45,246 bases of DNA from Oscillospiraceae bacterium Marseille-Q3528 (GCA_018223385.1 JAGTTR010000025.1:1-45246); one strand, 5' to 3'; shown: positions 7,396-15,858, counted from the first letter of the stretch. The notes: generated from the sequence alone by a model not told the origin. Numbers and translations: made by a program.

Positions 7396-9480
7396 TTACA
7401 GTGTCTCCGGCAGCAGATTCTCCATGCTCTTCAGACTGATGCCCAGTGTGGACATGTTGTGCAGCAGGGCAGAGGTGGACGGTGTGAGGATACCCATAGC
7501 GCCCAGCACGATCAGCGTCGTGTTGATGCCCACAATCTTCCGGTAGTTGCCGTGGATCCGCTTCATCAGTCCGGCACTCAGTTCTTTCAGCGTTACCAGC
7601 TCCTGCAGATCATCCGCAGTGATGGTGATGTCCGCGATCTCACGGGCGATCTCTGCGCCGTCGCTGACTGCGATTCCCACATCTGCCGCAGACAGTGCCG
7701 GGGAATCGTTGATGCCGTCGCCGATCATGATGACGGTACGGCCTGCTGCCTTCTCTGCCTCGATGAAGTTGGCCTTATCCTCCGGCAGTACCTCTGCATG
7801 ATACTCATCCACACCGATCTTTGCTGCCACAGCTGCAGCGGTCCGCTCGCTGTCGCCGGTCATCATGACTGTCTTGGTGATGCCAGCTGCCTTCAGGGCT
7901 GCCAGCACAGCCGGTGCCTCCTCACGCAGGGGATCCTCAATACCGATGACCGCAGAAAGGACACCTTCAATGGCCAGATACAGATGAGAAATCTCCGGTG
8001 ACAGGCTGTCAAACTTCTCCTGCTCCCCTGCCGGGATCACGCAGTTCTCATCCTCGAATACAAAGTGGTAGCTGCCGATGACAACCCGTTTCTCCTGAAT
8101 GGTGGATGCAATGCCGTGTGCCACGATATATTCCACCTTGGAATGCATTTCCTCATGCTCCAGGTTCTGATCCTGGGCTGCCTTTACCACAGCCTTTGCC
8201 ATAGAGTGCGGGAAATGCTCCTCCAGGCAGGCAGCCACACGGAGCATATCTGCCTCTTTTCTTCCGTTGAACGGTACAACCTCTTTTACGGTCGGACGCG
8301 CCTTGGTCAGGGTGCCGGTCTTGTCAAATACGATGGTATCAGCTGCGGCAACTGCCTCCAAGAATTTGCCGCCCTTGACCGTCATATGATGGCTGCCTGC
8401 CTCACGGATGGCGGACAGTACCGAGATCGGCATAGCCAGCTTCAGTGCGCAGGAGAAATCTACCATCAGCACGGACAGTGCCCGGGTTGCATTTCTTGTC
8501 AGCAGATATACCAGGCCAGTGCCCAGCAGGGTGTAAGGTACGAGGCGGTCTGCCAGATGCTCGGCCTTGCTCTCCAGACCGGATTTCAGCTTCTCGGACT
8601 CCTCGATCATGGACACGATCTTCTCATAACGGGTAGAACCGGACGTCTGTTTCACGCGAATGGTGATCTCGCCCTCTTCCACAACGGTACCTGCATAAAC
8701 ATAGCTGTCCAGAACCTTGTGTACCGGCAGGGACTCGCCGGTCATGGATGCCTGGTTGACCATAGCCTCGCCCGCTTCCACGATGCCGTCGAAGGGGATC
8801 ACATTGCCCATGTGTACGATGACAGAATCACCGGCCTGTACCTTGGAAGAATCCACCAGTACCTCCTGTCCCTCTGTTTTCAGCCATACCTTGCCTACAC
8901 GCAGGGACATGCTTCTCGCCAGATCGCTGACAGATTTCTTGTGGGTCCACTCCTCCAGGATCTCACCGATGCCAAGCAGGAACATGATAGAGCCTGCGGT
9001 CTTCATATCGCCGCGGAATACGGATACCCCGATGGCGGTCGCATCCAGTACCGGTACCTCCAGACGGCCCTTGGCCAGCGTCTGTACCCCGTGCTTCAGA
9101 TATTTCACGGACTTGATGGCAGTCCACACGGCCCGGATGGAATACGGCACAAATAATTTTCCTGCATAACGCAGAACGACCTTCATGACCAGCTTTTCCT
9201 GATAAGCGGAGTTCAGTTCCCGGCCCGAGTGCGCCAGATACTCCTTAGGTACCAGCGAACTGTCGAAACGGAACTGCTGCAGCTTCTCTAACAATACCTG
9301 CCGGTCTGTGGTATATACAACGGACGCATCCCCGGTCCGCTCATACACCTTCGCCTGCTCCACGCCTTCGATCTGTGTCAAATAATACTGCAGCATATCT
9401 GCCTCTTCACAGGTCATACGGCTTTTGATCACATGGATACGAAGTCTGCCCCGCATCTCATGCTTTATCTGAAATCTCAT
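7396..9480 (-). CDS. P1B-type heavy-metal-transporting ATPase (CtpC-like)
   Basis: The 694-aa product has the P-type landmarks: TGES at 247-250, DKTGT with phosphorylated Asp386, and GDGINDSPAL near residue 600. An HMA-like N-terminal domain (first ~75 residues) lacks the usual CxxC. The transmembrane metal site normally spelled CPC or SPC is replaced by a Ser-Cys-Ala-Leu-Lys run (343-347). The usual SEHP motif reads HFPHS. These variants fit an export pump for a metal other than copper, such as Zn, Mn or Fe, as in the CtpC branch, but the metal is not provable here. The ATG at 9480 has AGGAGGAAGG before it; a longer frame to 9531 has no such support. It follows a DUF6110-like gene and a 26-aa ORF. 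Confidence 0.9.
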   Translation of the reverse strand: MRFQIKHEMRGRLRIHVIKSRMTCEEADMLQYYLTQIEGVEQAKVYERTGDASVVYTTDRQVLLEKLQQFRFDSSLVPKEYLAHSGRELNSAYQEKLVMKVVLRYAGKLFVPYSIRAVWTAIKSVKYLKHGVQTLAKGRLEVPVLDATAIGVSVFRGDMKTAGSIMFLLGIGEILEEWTHKKSVSDLARSMSLRVGKVWLKTEGQEVLVDSSKVQAGDSVIVHMGNVIPFDGIVEAGEAMVNQASMTGESLPVHKVLDSYVYAGTVVEEGEITIRVKQTSGSTRYEKIVSMIEESEKLKSGLESKAEHLADRLVPYTLLGTGLVYLLTRNATRALSVLMVDFSCALKLAMPISVLSAIREAGSHHMTVKGGKFLEAVAAADTIVFDKTGTLTKARPTVKEVVPFNGRKEADMLRVAACLEEHFPHSMAKAVVKAAQDQNLEHEEMHSKVEYIVAHGIASTIQEKRVVIGSYHFVFEDENCVIPAGEQEKFDSLSPEISHLYLAIEGVLSAVIGIEDPLREEAPAVLAALKAAGITKTVMMTGDSERTAAAVAAKIGVDEYHAEVLPEDKANFIEAEKAAGRTVIMIGDGINDSPALSAADVGIAVSDGAEIAREIADITITADDLQELVTLKELSAGLMKRIHGNYRKIVGINTTLIVLGAMGILTPSTSALLHNMSTLGISLKSMENLLPETL

Positions 9481-9561
9481 ATAAATCCTTCCTCCTGTGC
9501 AAAAAGGAGGGCGCCCCGGTTCTCCTCTCATGGTACGATCCGCGGCACCCTGTACTGCAAC

Positions 9562-9864
9562 TTATTCAGCCTCTGTTGTCTCTGTCTCAGATCCACAGCA
9601 GCAAGCCTCTTCCTCGAAAACTTCCTCTTCCTTCCTGGCACGATCTTCATTGATCTGCTTTGCCTCAGCGAGGATGTCCTCAGCATTCTCCTGTACTGTA
9701 GATGCGGTCTTCATAACACAATCCTTTGCGCGAAGAACGGCAGCTGTACAGCCTGTATAGACCTTCTTTGCATCCTTACTGGACAGCACCCTGATGCCGG
9801 CTGTACCAAATAACACACCACCTGCAAAAACTCCGAGTTTCTTAAGTACTGAACTTTCAATCAT
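9562..9864 (-). CDS. DUF6110-like small membrane protein with C-terminal Cys cluster
   Basis: The 100-aa product has one N-terminal membrane helix with small-residue spacing (glycines at 11, 15, 16, 20 and 23). A charged amphipathic helix follows (VQENAEDILAEAKQINEDRARKEEE). The tail is acidic and carries three consecutive cysteines (EEEACCCGSE). I read this as the DUF6110 family, which has no established function. It is encoded just before the P1B ATPase with a perfect AGGAGG site. The architecture (Gly-rich helix, Ala/Glu-rich stalk, metal-binding tail, next to a CtpC-like pump) parallels mycobacterial PacL/DUF1490 proteins that cluster and feed zinc to CtpC. The resemblance is inferred from layout. 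Confidence 0.75.
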   Translation of the reverse strand: MIESSVLKKLGVFAGGVLFGTAGIRVLSSKDAKKVYTGCTAAVLRAKDCVMKTASTVQENAEDILAEAKQINEDRARKEEEVFEEEACCCGSETETTEAE

Positions 9865-9882
9865 GATTCTTTATCCTCCTTT

Positions 9883-9963
9883 TTATTTGCGCCGGTGTCC
9901 TGTATATAACACCATTGCCATACAGATCACTGTGGCCCAAGCCCAAAACTTATGCTGTTTCAT
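9883..9963 (-). CDS. 26-aa single-span membrane peptide
   Basis: This short frame starts at an ATG preceded by AAGAGGTG at good spacing and ends with TAA at 9883, just upstream of the ribosome binding site of the DUF6110-like gene. The product has a short basic head (MKQHK), about 17 hydrophobic residues starting FWAWATVICMAMVLY, and a basic tail (HRRK). A good promoter lies directly upstream, making it the first gene of the ATPase operon. Very small one-pass proteins of this pattern are seen in Firmicutes (possibly DUF6219-like, which I hold weakly). The function is unknown. The coding call rests on the binding site, position and membrane-helix composition. Confidence 0.6.
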   Translation of the reverse strand: MKQHKFWAWATVICMAMVLYTGHRRK

Positions 9964-10031
9964 CAGGAATCACCTCTTGTAAATGAATGAAATTCCAACG
10001 GGATTGTATCGCCATTCCCTTTGGTAAATCT

Positions 10032-10061
10032 ATCATATGCGCTTACCTTCCGATTCGTCAA
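10032..10061 (-). promoter_or_regulatory. promoter of the metal-ATPase operon
   Basis: TTGACG, an 18-nt spacer and TATGAT read leftward about 70 bases before the 26-aa ORF. A TTAGGTTTGAC stretch overlaps the -35 and resembles one half of a DtxR/IdeR-type site. Confidence 0.7.
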
Positions 10062-10114
10062 ACCTAACTTTTATTATTGATATTTTTTATCATTATTTTC
10101 CATTTTTGAACCGC

Positions 10115-10143
10115 TTGTTTTATTTTTTCAAATCATATATAAT
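10115..10143 (+). promoter_or_regulatory. promoter of the DUF4317 gene
   Basis: TTGTTT, 17-nt spacer and TATAAT on the plus strand lead to the DUF4317 start at 10177. Confidence 0.65.
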
Positions 10144-10176
10144 AAAAAATTACTACATAAAATGAGGTGTCTTATC

Positions 10177-11358
10177 ATGAATAAAAAGGAAATCAATGAG
10201 ATCCGCAAGCAGTTTACGCCCAACAACTGCACCATCACCCGTATGTGCGGCTGTTACGTGGACGGTGAAAAAAATAAAAAAACAGAGCTGAAAGAAGCAT
10301 TTCTTTCTCTGCCCGAGGAAGAAATCTTTAAATATTTTGATATTTTCCGCAAGACCCTGTCCGGCACAGTGGGGAAGAACCTGCTGAACATGGAATTTCC
10401 GCTGGACAGCGAATTCACCGGCGGCACACAGGAATTTCTCATGAGGCTCAGGGACAGCAAACTCACTGATGAAGACCTGCTGGAGCAGTTTTATGATAAA
10501 ATTATCACTTCCTATGATTATGGGGAAAATTTTCTCATTTTGCTCATCCATGCCGCCTATGACATTCCGGGCAGAGCTTCCGACAATATGGAAATGTTCG
10601 ACGCCTCCGATGAGGTGTACGACTACATCCTGTGCAGCATCTGTCCCGTAGATCTGTGCAAACCCGGCCTGTCCTACAACGTACAGGACAACCGGTTCCA
10701 GGACCGCATCCGGGACTGGATCGTGGGACTGCCGAACCTGGGGTTCCTTTTCCCGGCCTTCAACGACCGCAGCACCGACATCCACAGTGTCCTGTACTAT
10801 TCCAAAAATCTGGGGCTTTTAAACGACAGCCTCATTGATGCCATCTTCGGCTGTCCCCAGCCCGTGTCCGCCGCCGAGCAGAAGGAAGTGTTCCACGCCC
10901 TCATTGAGGACACCCTGGGGGAGGACTGCTCCTACGAGACCGTGCGCACCATCCATGAAAATCTCAACGAAATGATGGAGGAGCATCAGGACGAGCCCGA
11001 TCCGCTGGCGCTGGACAAGGACGAGGTGCGATATCTGTTTGAGAAAAGCGGCGTTGCCGAGGAAAAGCTGGAAAATTTTGATGACAGCTTTGCAAACACT
11101 GCCGGAGAAAACACCACCCTGCTGGCCACCAACGTGGTGAATACGAAGAAATTTGAGATCAAGACGCCGGACATCGTCATCCAGGTCAACCCCGAGCGCA
11201 CGGATCTGGTGGAGACCCGGATCATCGACGGCCGCCAGTGCCTGGTCATCGCCGTGGACGACCATGTGGAGATCAACGGCATCAACGCCCGCACGATGAA
11301 GCCGAAAGCTGCGAGAGCAACCATAAGTGAAGAAACAGACGGTGATACGGAGCTGTAA
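10177..11358 (+). CDS. DUF4317 family protein
   Basis: The 393-aa product opens with MNKKEINEIRKQF and the ITRMCGCYV segment, which mark the DUF4317 family of Clostridia. It is soluble and acidic, has no signal peptide and no recognisable catalytic motif; the family's function is unknown. An in-frame ATG five codons earlier (10162) overlaps the TGAGGTG ribosome binding site, so the ATG at 10177 is preferred. The gene is monocistronic, with its own promoter and a strong terminator. Confidence 0.88.
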   Translation: MNKKEINEIRKQFTPNNCTITRMCGCYVDGEKNKKTELKEAFLSLPEEEIFKYFDIFRKTLSGTVGKNLLNMEFPLDSEFTGGTQEFLMRLRDSKLTDEDLLEQFYDKIITSYDYGENFLILLIHAAYDIPGRASDNMEMFDASDEVYDYILCSICPVDLCKPGLSYNVQDNRFQDRIRDWIVGLPNLGFLFPAFNDRSTDIHSVLYYSKNLGLLNDSLIDAIFGCPQPVSAAEQKEVFHALIEDTLGEDCSYETVRTIHENLNEMMEEHQDEPDPLALDKDEVRYLFEKSGVAEEKLENFDDSFANTAGENTTLLATNVVNTKKFEIKTPDIVIQVNPERTDLVETRIIDGRQCLVIAVDDHVEINGINARTMKPKAARATISEETDGDTEL

Positions 11359-11371
11359 ACCATAAGAAACG

Positions 11372-11409
11372 AACTCCCCCGAAGTATGGTAAAGTACGCC
11401 GGGGGAGTT
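11372..11409. terminator. terminator between convergent genes
   Basis: A 9-bp stem (AACTCCCCC / GGGGGAGTT) lies between the DUF4317 stop and the stop of the minus-strand lipoprotein gene. T-rich sequence follows on the plus side. Confidence 0.75.
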
Positions 11410-11416
11410 TCCCTCT

Positions 11417-12979
11417 TTATTTCCAGTGGATCACCGCCTCCACCTCGTCGGTGTACTGGTCATCGGTGACAGCTTTGTACCGCGGCCCCGTATACCAGTC
11501 GGTGAATCCGTTGTCGATCTTGTAAATGCTGCCGGTCTCGGTGTCTACGATCCGCTCATAGCCCAGGGTGGCATCGCTCTGCTTCTGGCTGATGATGTCC
11601 TGACTTTTATTGCGGTTCTCCCAGGAGGACATGATGGTGTCCGACATCTCACTGGCTGTCTGGCTCAGAGATTGAGAGGTGGCCGCAGACTGATTGCTCT
11701 GGGACATGGCAAAGTCTACGAACTGCTGGGTGTACTGCAGGCTGCTTAACACTTTTCCCAGTGTTGCTTCCCAGTCCTGAAACGTATCTTTTGCCGCACT
11801 GAGCACGGTGATATTATAGGCTGAATAATATCCGGCAACATCCATGGCAAAGGGCACCACATCTGCCGAAAACATTCCCTCGCCCGCCATGCCGTCCAGC
11901 GTAAAGGTGCCCCGGAGCACTGCCGGATTGACAGCCACGCTGCTCATTCCGCTGCTGCTGGCAAACTGCTCCGTCACAGAAAAGTTTTCTATAGAAGGAA
12001 CCTGTATGCTGTCATAATCGGACGTATTCCCGATGGCATAGGCCAGTTGCGGAAATATGTGAAACAGCCCTTCCGTTGACGGATCGGTCAGCACCGGGTA
12101 ACTGGCAAAGGTCTGCCCATACAGGGCCATCATGGTGCGGGCATCCTCACTGACAAACAGCGGCTCCATTTTCAGCATAAAGAACACCTGGTTCACCGGG
12201 TTTGCCGGATCAAACACCCGAATGGCATGGTACATCCCGGTCAGCATGGGAGAGGACTGCACCGTCCACCCCTGGGGAATGTTCATGCTAAATTCCGTGC
12301 AGCTGTAGGGCACCAGCGCCTGGGACGATGCCAGGGGCACCACCGTCCAGTTGTCCTCTATCGCATTTGGGGCCTTTCCAGACGGGGAATTGCCCGTTCT
12401 GCCTGCCAGATCTGTGCTTCCCGTTGTGTCGTCGCCCTCATCTTCGCCATTCTGATCACCAGCGCCGTCTCCGTCGGTTCCTGCGGCCATCAGATTTCCT
12501 GCTGCCCGTGCAAATACCAGCTCCATGTTCTCATCGGCCATGGTCAGCAGGCCATCTGCCAGCGTGTACGCATCTGCCACACCGTCCATGGTGATGTCGG
12601 TTTCATCCCAGGACAGCTCCCGCAGCACGCCGTCATAGTCCATCGTTCCTGTACCGTCCTCCAGCAGCTGCAACGCCATAGAAACATCCATATCCTCCAG
12701 ATCTTCTTTTTCCACCGTCAGGCCATTGTAGGACATGCGAACCAGCGTCCATGCCCCGGCCGGGGTATCTGCGCCTGCCGTTTCTGCCGCTGCCTTGCCG
12801 CAGGCTGTCAGCCCAAACACCGGCATTGATAAGATTGTCCCCGCCAGCAGCACAGCTTTTCGCAGCTCCCAACCACTGATCAATGCCCTCTCGATTTTCC
12901 GCAATATCCTCTGTGATGCCGACAGATTTTCTGTCTTTGTTACAACCTCTGCTTGTGATCGTTTTCTTCCCAGGTTCAT
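11417..12979 (-). CDS. large lipoprotein with lipocalin-like N-terminal domain, unknown function
   Basis: The 520-aa product has a membrane segment (RKAVLLAGTILSMPVFGLTAC) ending in a lipobox at about Cys60, so it should be lipid-anchored outside the membrane. It is preceded by an unusually long ~40-residue charged head. After the Cys comes a short lipocalin-like domain (AGAWTLVRMSYNGL ... LLEDGTGTMDYDG), an acidic Gly/Asp linker around residues 170-195, and a ~300-residue C-terminal domain I cannot assign. The start codon overlaps the stop of the preceding lipoprotein gene by four bases (ATGA), indicating coupled translation. It is the last gene of a three-gene unit headed by a membrane LuxR-type regulator. 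Confidence 0.8.
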   Translation of the reverse strand: MNLGRKRSQAEVVTKTENLSASQRILRKIERALISGWELRKAVLLAGTILSMPVFGLTACGKAAAETAGADTPAGAWTLVRMSYNGLTVEKEDLEDMDVSMALQLLEDGTGTMDYDGVLRELSWDETDITMDGVADAYTLADGLLTMADENMELVFARAAGNLMAAGTDGDGAGDQNGEDEGDDTTGSTDLAGRTGNSPSGKAPNAIEDNWTVVPLASSQALVPYSCTEFSMNIPQGWTVQSSPMLTGMYHAIRVFDPANPVNQVFFMLKMEPLFVSEDARTMMALYGQTFASYPVLTDPSTEGLFHIFPQLAYAIGNTSDYDSIQVPSIENFSVTEQFASSSGMSSVAVNPAVLRGTFTLDGMAGEGMFSADVVPFAMDVAGYYSAYNITVLSAAKDTFQDWEATLGKVLSSLQYTQQFVDFAMSQSNQSAATSQSLSQTASEMSDTIMSSWENRNKSQDIISQKQSDATLGYERIVDTETGSIYKIDNGFTDWYTGPRYKAVTDDQYTDEVEAVIHWK

Positions 12980-14175
12980 TGCATCCCCTCCCCGGCCAGC
13001 GCCTCCTTCAGTACCTCCCGAACGGCCTTCCAGCCCTCAGTCGCATAGCAGCTGCCGTTCCGCACCAGATTGCCGTTTTCAAAATCCAGCGTCCATGTAC
13101 TTCCGTCCGCCATTGTAAAAATCAACGTATCTCCGGCATCCGCCGCGCGAAGGTCGGTTTTCTCCCCTACTTTCATCTGCTCCAGCGCTTTCAGGCAGGC
13201 AACGATCGTTTCTCCGTCTGTGATTTTCCACTCATTTCGTCCTTCTGCCTCCTGTACATAGGTCAGCGTCTCCGGTGTCCCCATGTATGCGGCCAGCTCC
13301 GCCAGCGAAAGACCCGGAAACGTGACTTCTGTCTCCATCACATCGTCTCTGCCCCGGCCATAGGCATCCACCGTGTACCAGGCAGAGGTGGCTGTGTGCC
13401 ACGTATCTGCATCAATCTGTACATTCTCGTAGAGCTGGATGGTAGTCGTGCCATCCCCATTGTCGGTGCACGCCCCCTCCGGCGCCAGAAAATCATGTTC
13501 CCTCTGATAAAAAGCCCGGGCCAGCGCCACCAGTTCCCTGCCCTGATACGGAGCCATGAAATCCGCCGTCTCTGTGCCCGCCTCTGCCGAACGCCCGTCG
13601 GCCTTCTCTCCGGTCTGCTGCGGCTTCCAGTCCGAAGGGACAAGGGTATACTCTCCCGTCAGCAGATTTTCCGATTCGCCGCCTGCCAGCTTCTCCTCTT
13701 TCCGCTCCACCGTCATCACCACCTGCTGCGGATAAAAAGCAAAATGGAATCCGGCAAAAGAATCCGTCAGATCCGTATCCGGCTCCTGCACCACCTTCGT
13801 CACATCTGTGGAAGCGCCTTCTCCCGCCAGCGTCAGATCATAAATGACCTCTTCATATGCCGGGGAATCCGACTGAAAATAGCAGTACAGCCGCAGGCCA
13901 TCTGATGTATCCAGCGCATATTTCACCTGGCCGTCTGCTTCCGCATAAGCATAGCCCTGGTAAGCTGCATACGCATTTTCACCGGCAGCCGTCTTGCCGC
14001 CGTCTGCCTTCGTACTTTCGGCTGTATCCACAGCTGTCCCTTCCTGCCCGTTGTCCGCTTCTGTCTGCGCCGTTCCGTCCGATGCAGCCCGGTTATCGCC
14101 TCCGCTACCGCAGCCTGCACACAGCGCAGCCACCAGCAGAAGTGCTGTCATTTTACTGATCTGTCTTTTTCTCAT
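12976..14175 (-). CDS. lipoprotein of unknown function
   Basis: The 399-aa product has a classic lipoprotein signal (MRKRQISKMTALLLVAALCAGC, cleavage before Cys22). A low-complexity Ala/Gly/Glu/Asp/Thr linker to about residue 65 follows, then two unassigned globular regions. No enzymatic motif is recognised. A longer frame to 14247 exists, but the ATG at 14175 has a perfect GGGAGG eight bases upstream. The 5' end overlaps the regulator gene by 23 bases and the 3' end overlaps the next lipoprotein gene by four, so all three are one transcript. Confidence 0.8.
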   Translation of the reverse strand: MRKRQISKMTALLLVAALCAGCGSGGDNRAASDGTAQTEADNGQEGTAVDTAESTKADGGKTAAGENAYAAYQGYAYAEADGQVKYALDTSDGLRLYCYFQSDSPAYEEVIYDLTLAGEGASTDVTKVVQEPDTDLTDSFAGFHFAFYPQQVVMTVERKEEKLAGGESENLLTGEYTLVPSDWKPQQTGEKADGRSAEAGTETADFMAPYQGRELVALARAFYQREHDFLAPEGACTDNGDGTTTIQLYENVQIDADTWHTATSAWYTVDAYGRGRDDVMETEVTFPGLSLAELAAYMGTPETLTYVQEAEGRNEWKITDGETIVACLKALEQMKVGEKTDLRAADAGDTLIFTMADGSTWTLDFENGNLVRNGSCYATEGWKAVREVLKEALAGEGMQ

Positions 14176-15640
14176 TCCCTGTCCTCCCTTGATATGTATA
14201 ATAAAACTGAACGAGCCCGATGCGGGACTTCGTTCCGGTCTTTTCATTCAGACTGGCGATATGCCGGTACAGCGCCGCCCGGGAAATGAGCAGCTGCTCC
14301 GCAATGTCCTGCACATTTTCCTCCGACACCAGCAATACGTGCAGCACCTCTTTTTCCCGTTCCGTCAGGGAAAAATCTTCTGCAAACTCTTCCATCCGCC
14401 GGACTTCGTCCCGCGCAGGCTCCCGGACGTTTTCCCGGCTCTCCCTAGACGCATTTCCCATCTCTGCGGCATTGGTATAGAAGAAAAAGGCCAGGCTGAT
14501 CAACACCAAAAGCACCAGCAGCGTTCCCGTCCGCAGCACCTCCCTGTCTGACCGCAGCAGCGCCACCGACATGGGCCCCATCCAGAAAGCACACAGATTA
14601 TTGACCGCCCTTCCAAGCCCCGCCCAAAGCTGCGGGCATTTTTCATATTTCGATAACCGCATAAAACTGGCGGTAAAAAACACGACAAAAAATCCCGCTG
14701 ACAGATAAAACACCGCCAGCCCCAGCCAGAAGGCGCCGCCATTGTCCAGGATCACGATGCAAAGCACGGACAAGATCGTCACACAGTACATGAGCATATT
14801 TCCAACACGGTGTTCCCAGCCATCGAAGAGAACACCTGCCAGCAGGCCGCTTCCCGCCAGCAAAAGTCTCGGCCACTGCCCCACATCTGCAGCTCCCGCC
14901 GCATGCACCAGCGTCACCGCCGCATCCAGGGTGGAAAAAATACACGTCAGTAAAATCACCAGCAGGATCAGCCAGAGACCGGCACGAGCAGAAATATCTT
15001 CATTTCCAACGCTCCTGTCCAGAGTCTCTGTCCTTTCCTGCCCGACGCCCGCTCTCAACAGGAGCACGGCAAACCCCGCAGCAGATACCGCCAGCACCAC
15101 CGACTCTGCCATATCATTTTTCACCAGCTGGTGGTTCAGAAATTGCAGACAGATACCAGCTGCATAGGAAATGCCCACGGTTTTCGCAAGATACCGCTCC
15201 TTCACCGCCAGTGACAGGCCATAGTGTACCGCACTTCCGCCCATGCCCAGCAAAATAAAACAAAGGCATCCGGCGATCAGCAGCATCCCATACGAGGCAT
15301 GCTGCCACATAACAAAGATGCAGATGATCCCGGCCAGCGCCCCGGCAAAAACCGGCAGCATCCCGCCGGTTCCCCGTATCGTATGCAGGTCAGCCACCGC
15401 ACGTTCCCTTTTTCTTTCCATCCCGGATACCACTGCCGGATAAAGCAGAAATCCCAGCACACTGGCCCCCAGCACATACCCCTGGGCAGTCACCACCTGC
15501 GTCGGTTCTGTCACCAGCGCCATCATATCGTCAAACAGATACTCTGTCCCGAGAAAAACAAAATGAAAAAAGGCAAGGGCCGCCATGAGCACGTATCCCC
15601 GGCCATCGGCTGTCCCGGTTATTTTCTGTCGGATTTTCAT
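14153..15640 (-). CDS. membrane-spanning LuxR-type transcriptional regulator (MFS-like sensor + HTH)
   Basis: The 495-aa product has about twelve hydrophobic spans over residues ~15-415, arranged like a major-facilitator transporter. A cytoplasmic linker and a LuxR/GerE helix-turn-helix at ~430-490 follow (LTEREKEVLHVLL, then ENVQDIAEQLLISRAALYRHIASL). Such fusions are known mainly from Eggerthella-type Actinobacteria, where they control adjacent xenobiotic-metabolism genes, and occur in some Firmicutes. The predicted role is to sense a ligand in or across the membrane and switch on the linked operon, here two lipoproteins. It has its own promoter and a 12-bp palindrome between promoter and start. 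GGAGTG lies ten bases before the ATG. Confidence 0.85.
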   Translation of the reverse strand: MKIRQKITGTADGRGYVLMAALAFFHFVFLGTEYLFDDMMALVTEPTQVVTAQGYVLGASVLGFLLYPAVVSGMERKRERAVADLHTIRGTGGMLPVFAGALAGIICIFVMWQHASYGMLLIAGCLCFILLGMGGSAVHYGLSLAVKERYLAKTVGISYAAGICLQFLNHQLVKNDMAESVVLAVSAAGFAVLLLRAGVGQERTETLDRSVGNEDISARAGLWLILLVILLTCIFSTLDAAVTLVHAAGAADVGQWPRLLLAGSGLLAGVLFDGWEHRVGNMLMYCVTILSVLCIVILDNGGAFWLGLAVFYLSAGFFVVFFTASFMRLSKYEKCPQLWAGLGRAVNNLCAFWMGPMSVALLRSDREVLRTGTLLVLLVLISLAFFFYTNAAEMGNASRESRENVREPARDEVRRMEEFAEDFSLTEREKEVLHVLLVSEENVQDIAEQLLISRAALYRHIASLNEKTGTKSRIGLVQFYYTYQGRTGNEKKTDQ

Positions 15641-15659
15641 TGACTGTGTTCACTCCATT

Positions 15660-15671
15660 GATATCGATATC
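15660..15671. promoter_or_regulatory. 12-bp perfect palindrome upstream of the LuxR-type regulator
   Basis: GATATCGATATC lies between the promoter and the start codon of the membrane LuxR-type gene. Its position suits an autoregulatory operator, but no match to a known site is claimed. Confidence 0.4.
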
Positions 15672-15718
15672 CATCCGTCTCTCCTGTAAACGGACGCCAC
15701 GTCTGATCTTATGATTTT

Positions 15719-15746
15719 ATTATAAACAAAAGTCTCATTCCCGCAA
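15719..15746 (-). promoter_or_regulatory. promoter of the LuxR-type regulator/lipoprotein operon
   Basis: TTGCGG, 16-nt spacer and a perfect TATAAT on the minus strand, giving a leader of about 70 nt. Confidence 0.6.
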
Positions 15747-15830
15747 GGTGACATTCGTCTCAACCTGCCGCCGGCCGCCTTTTCTTCCCGCATCCCCTGT
15801 CATTGGCTGCTTCTTTCGGATTTTGTGTAC

Positions 15831-15858
15831 GAAAAAAGACGTGTGAAAATTTCACACG
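15831..15858 (-). terminator. terminator of the HD-domain gene
   Basis: A GTGTGAAA / TTTCACAC inverted repeat with a very tight centre is followed on the minus strand by a run of six T. It lies just past the HD-gene stop at 15875. Confidence 0.75.

Noticed and set aside
13858..14160. Open frames on + overlapping the lipoprotein genes at 11.4-14.2 kb
   Set aside because: They mirror the Ala/Gly/Thr-rich linkers on the other strand and lack binding sites.
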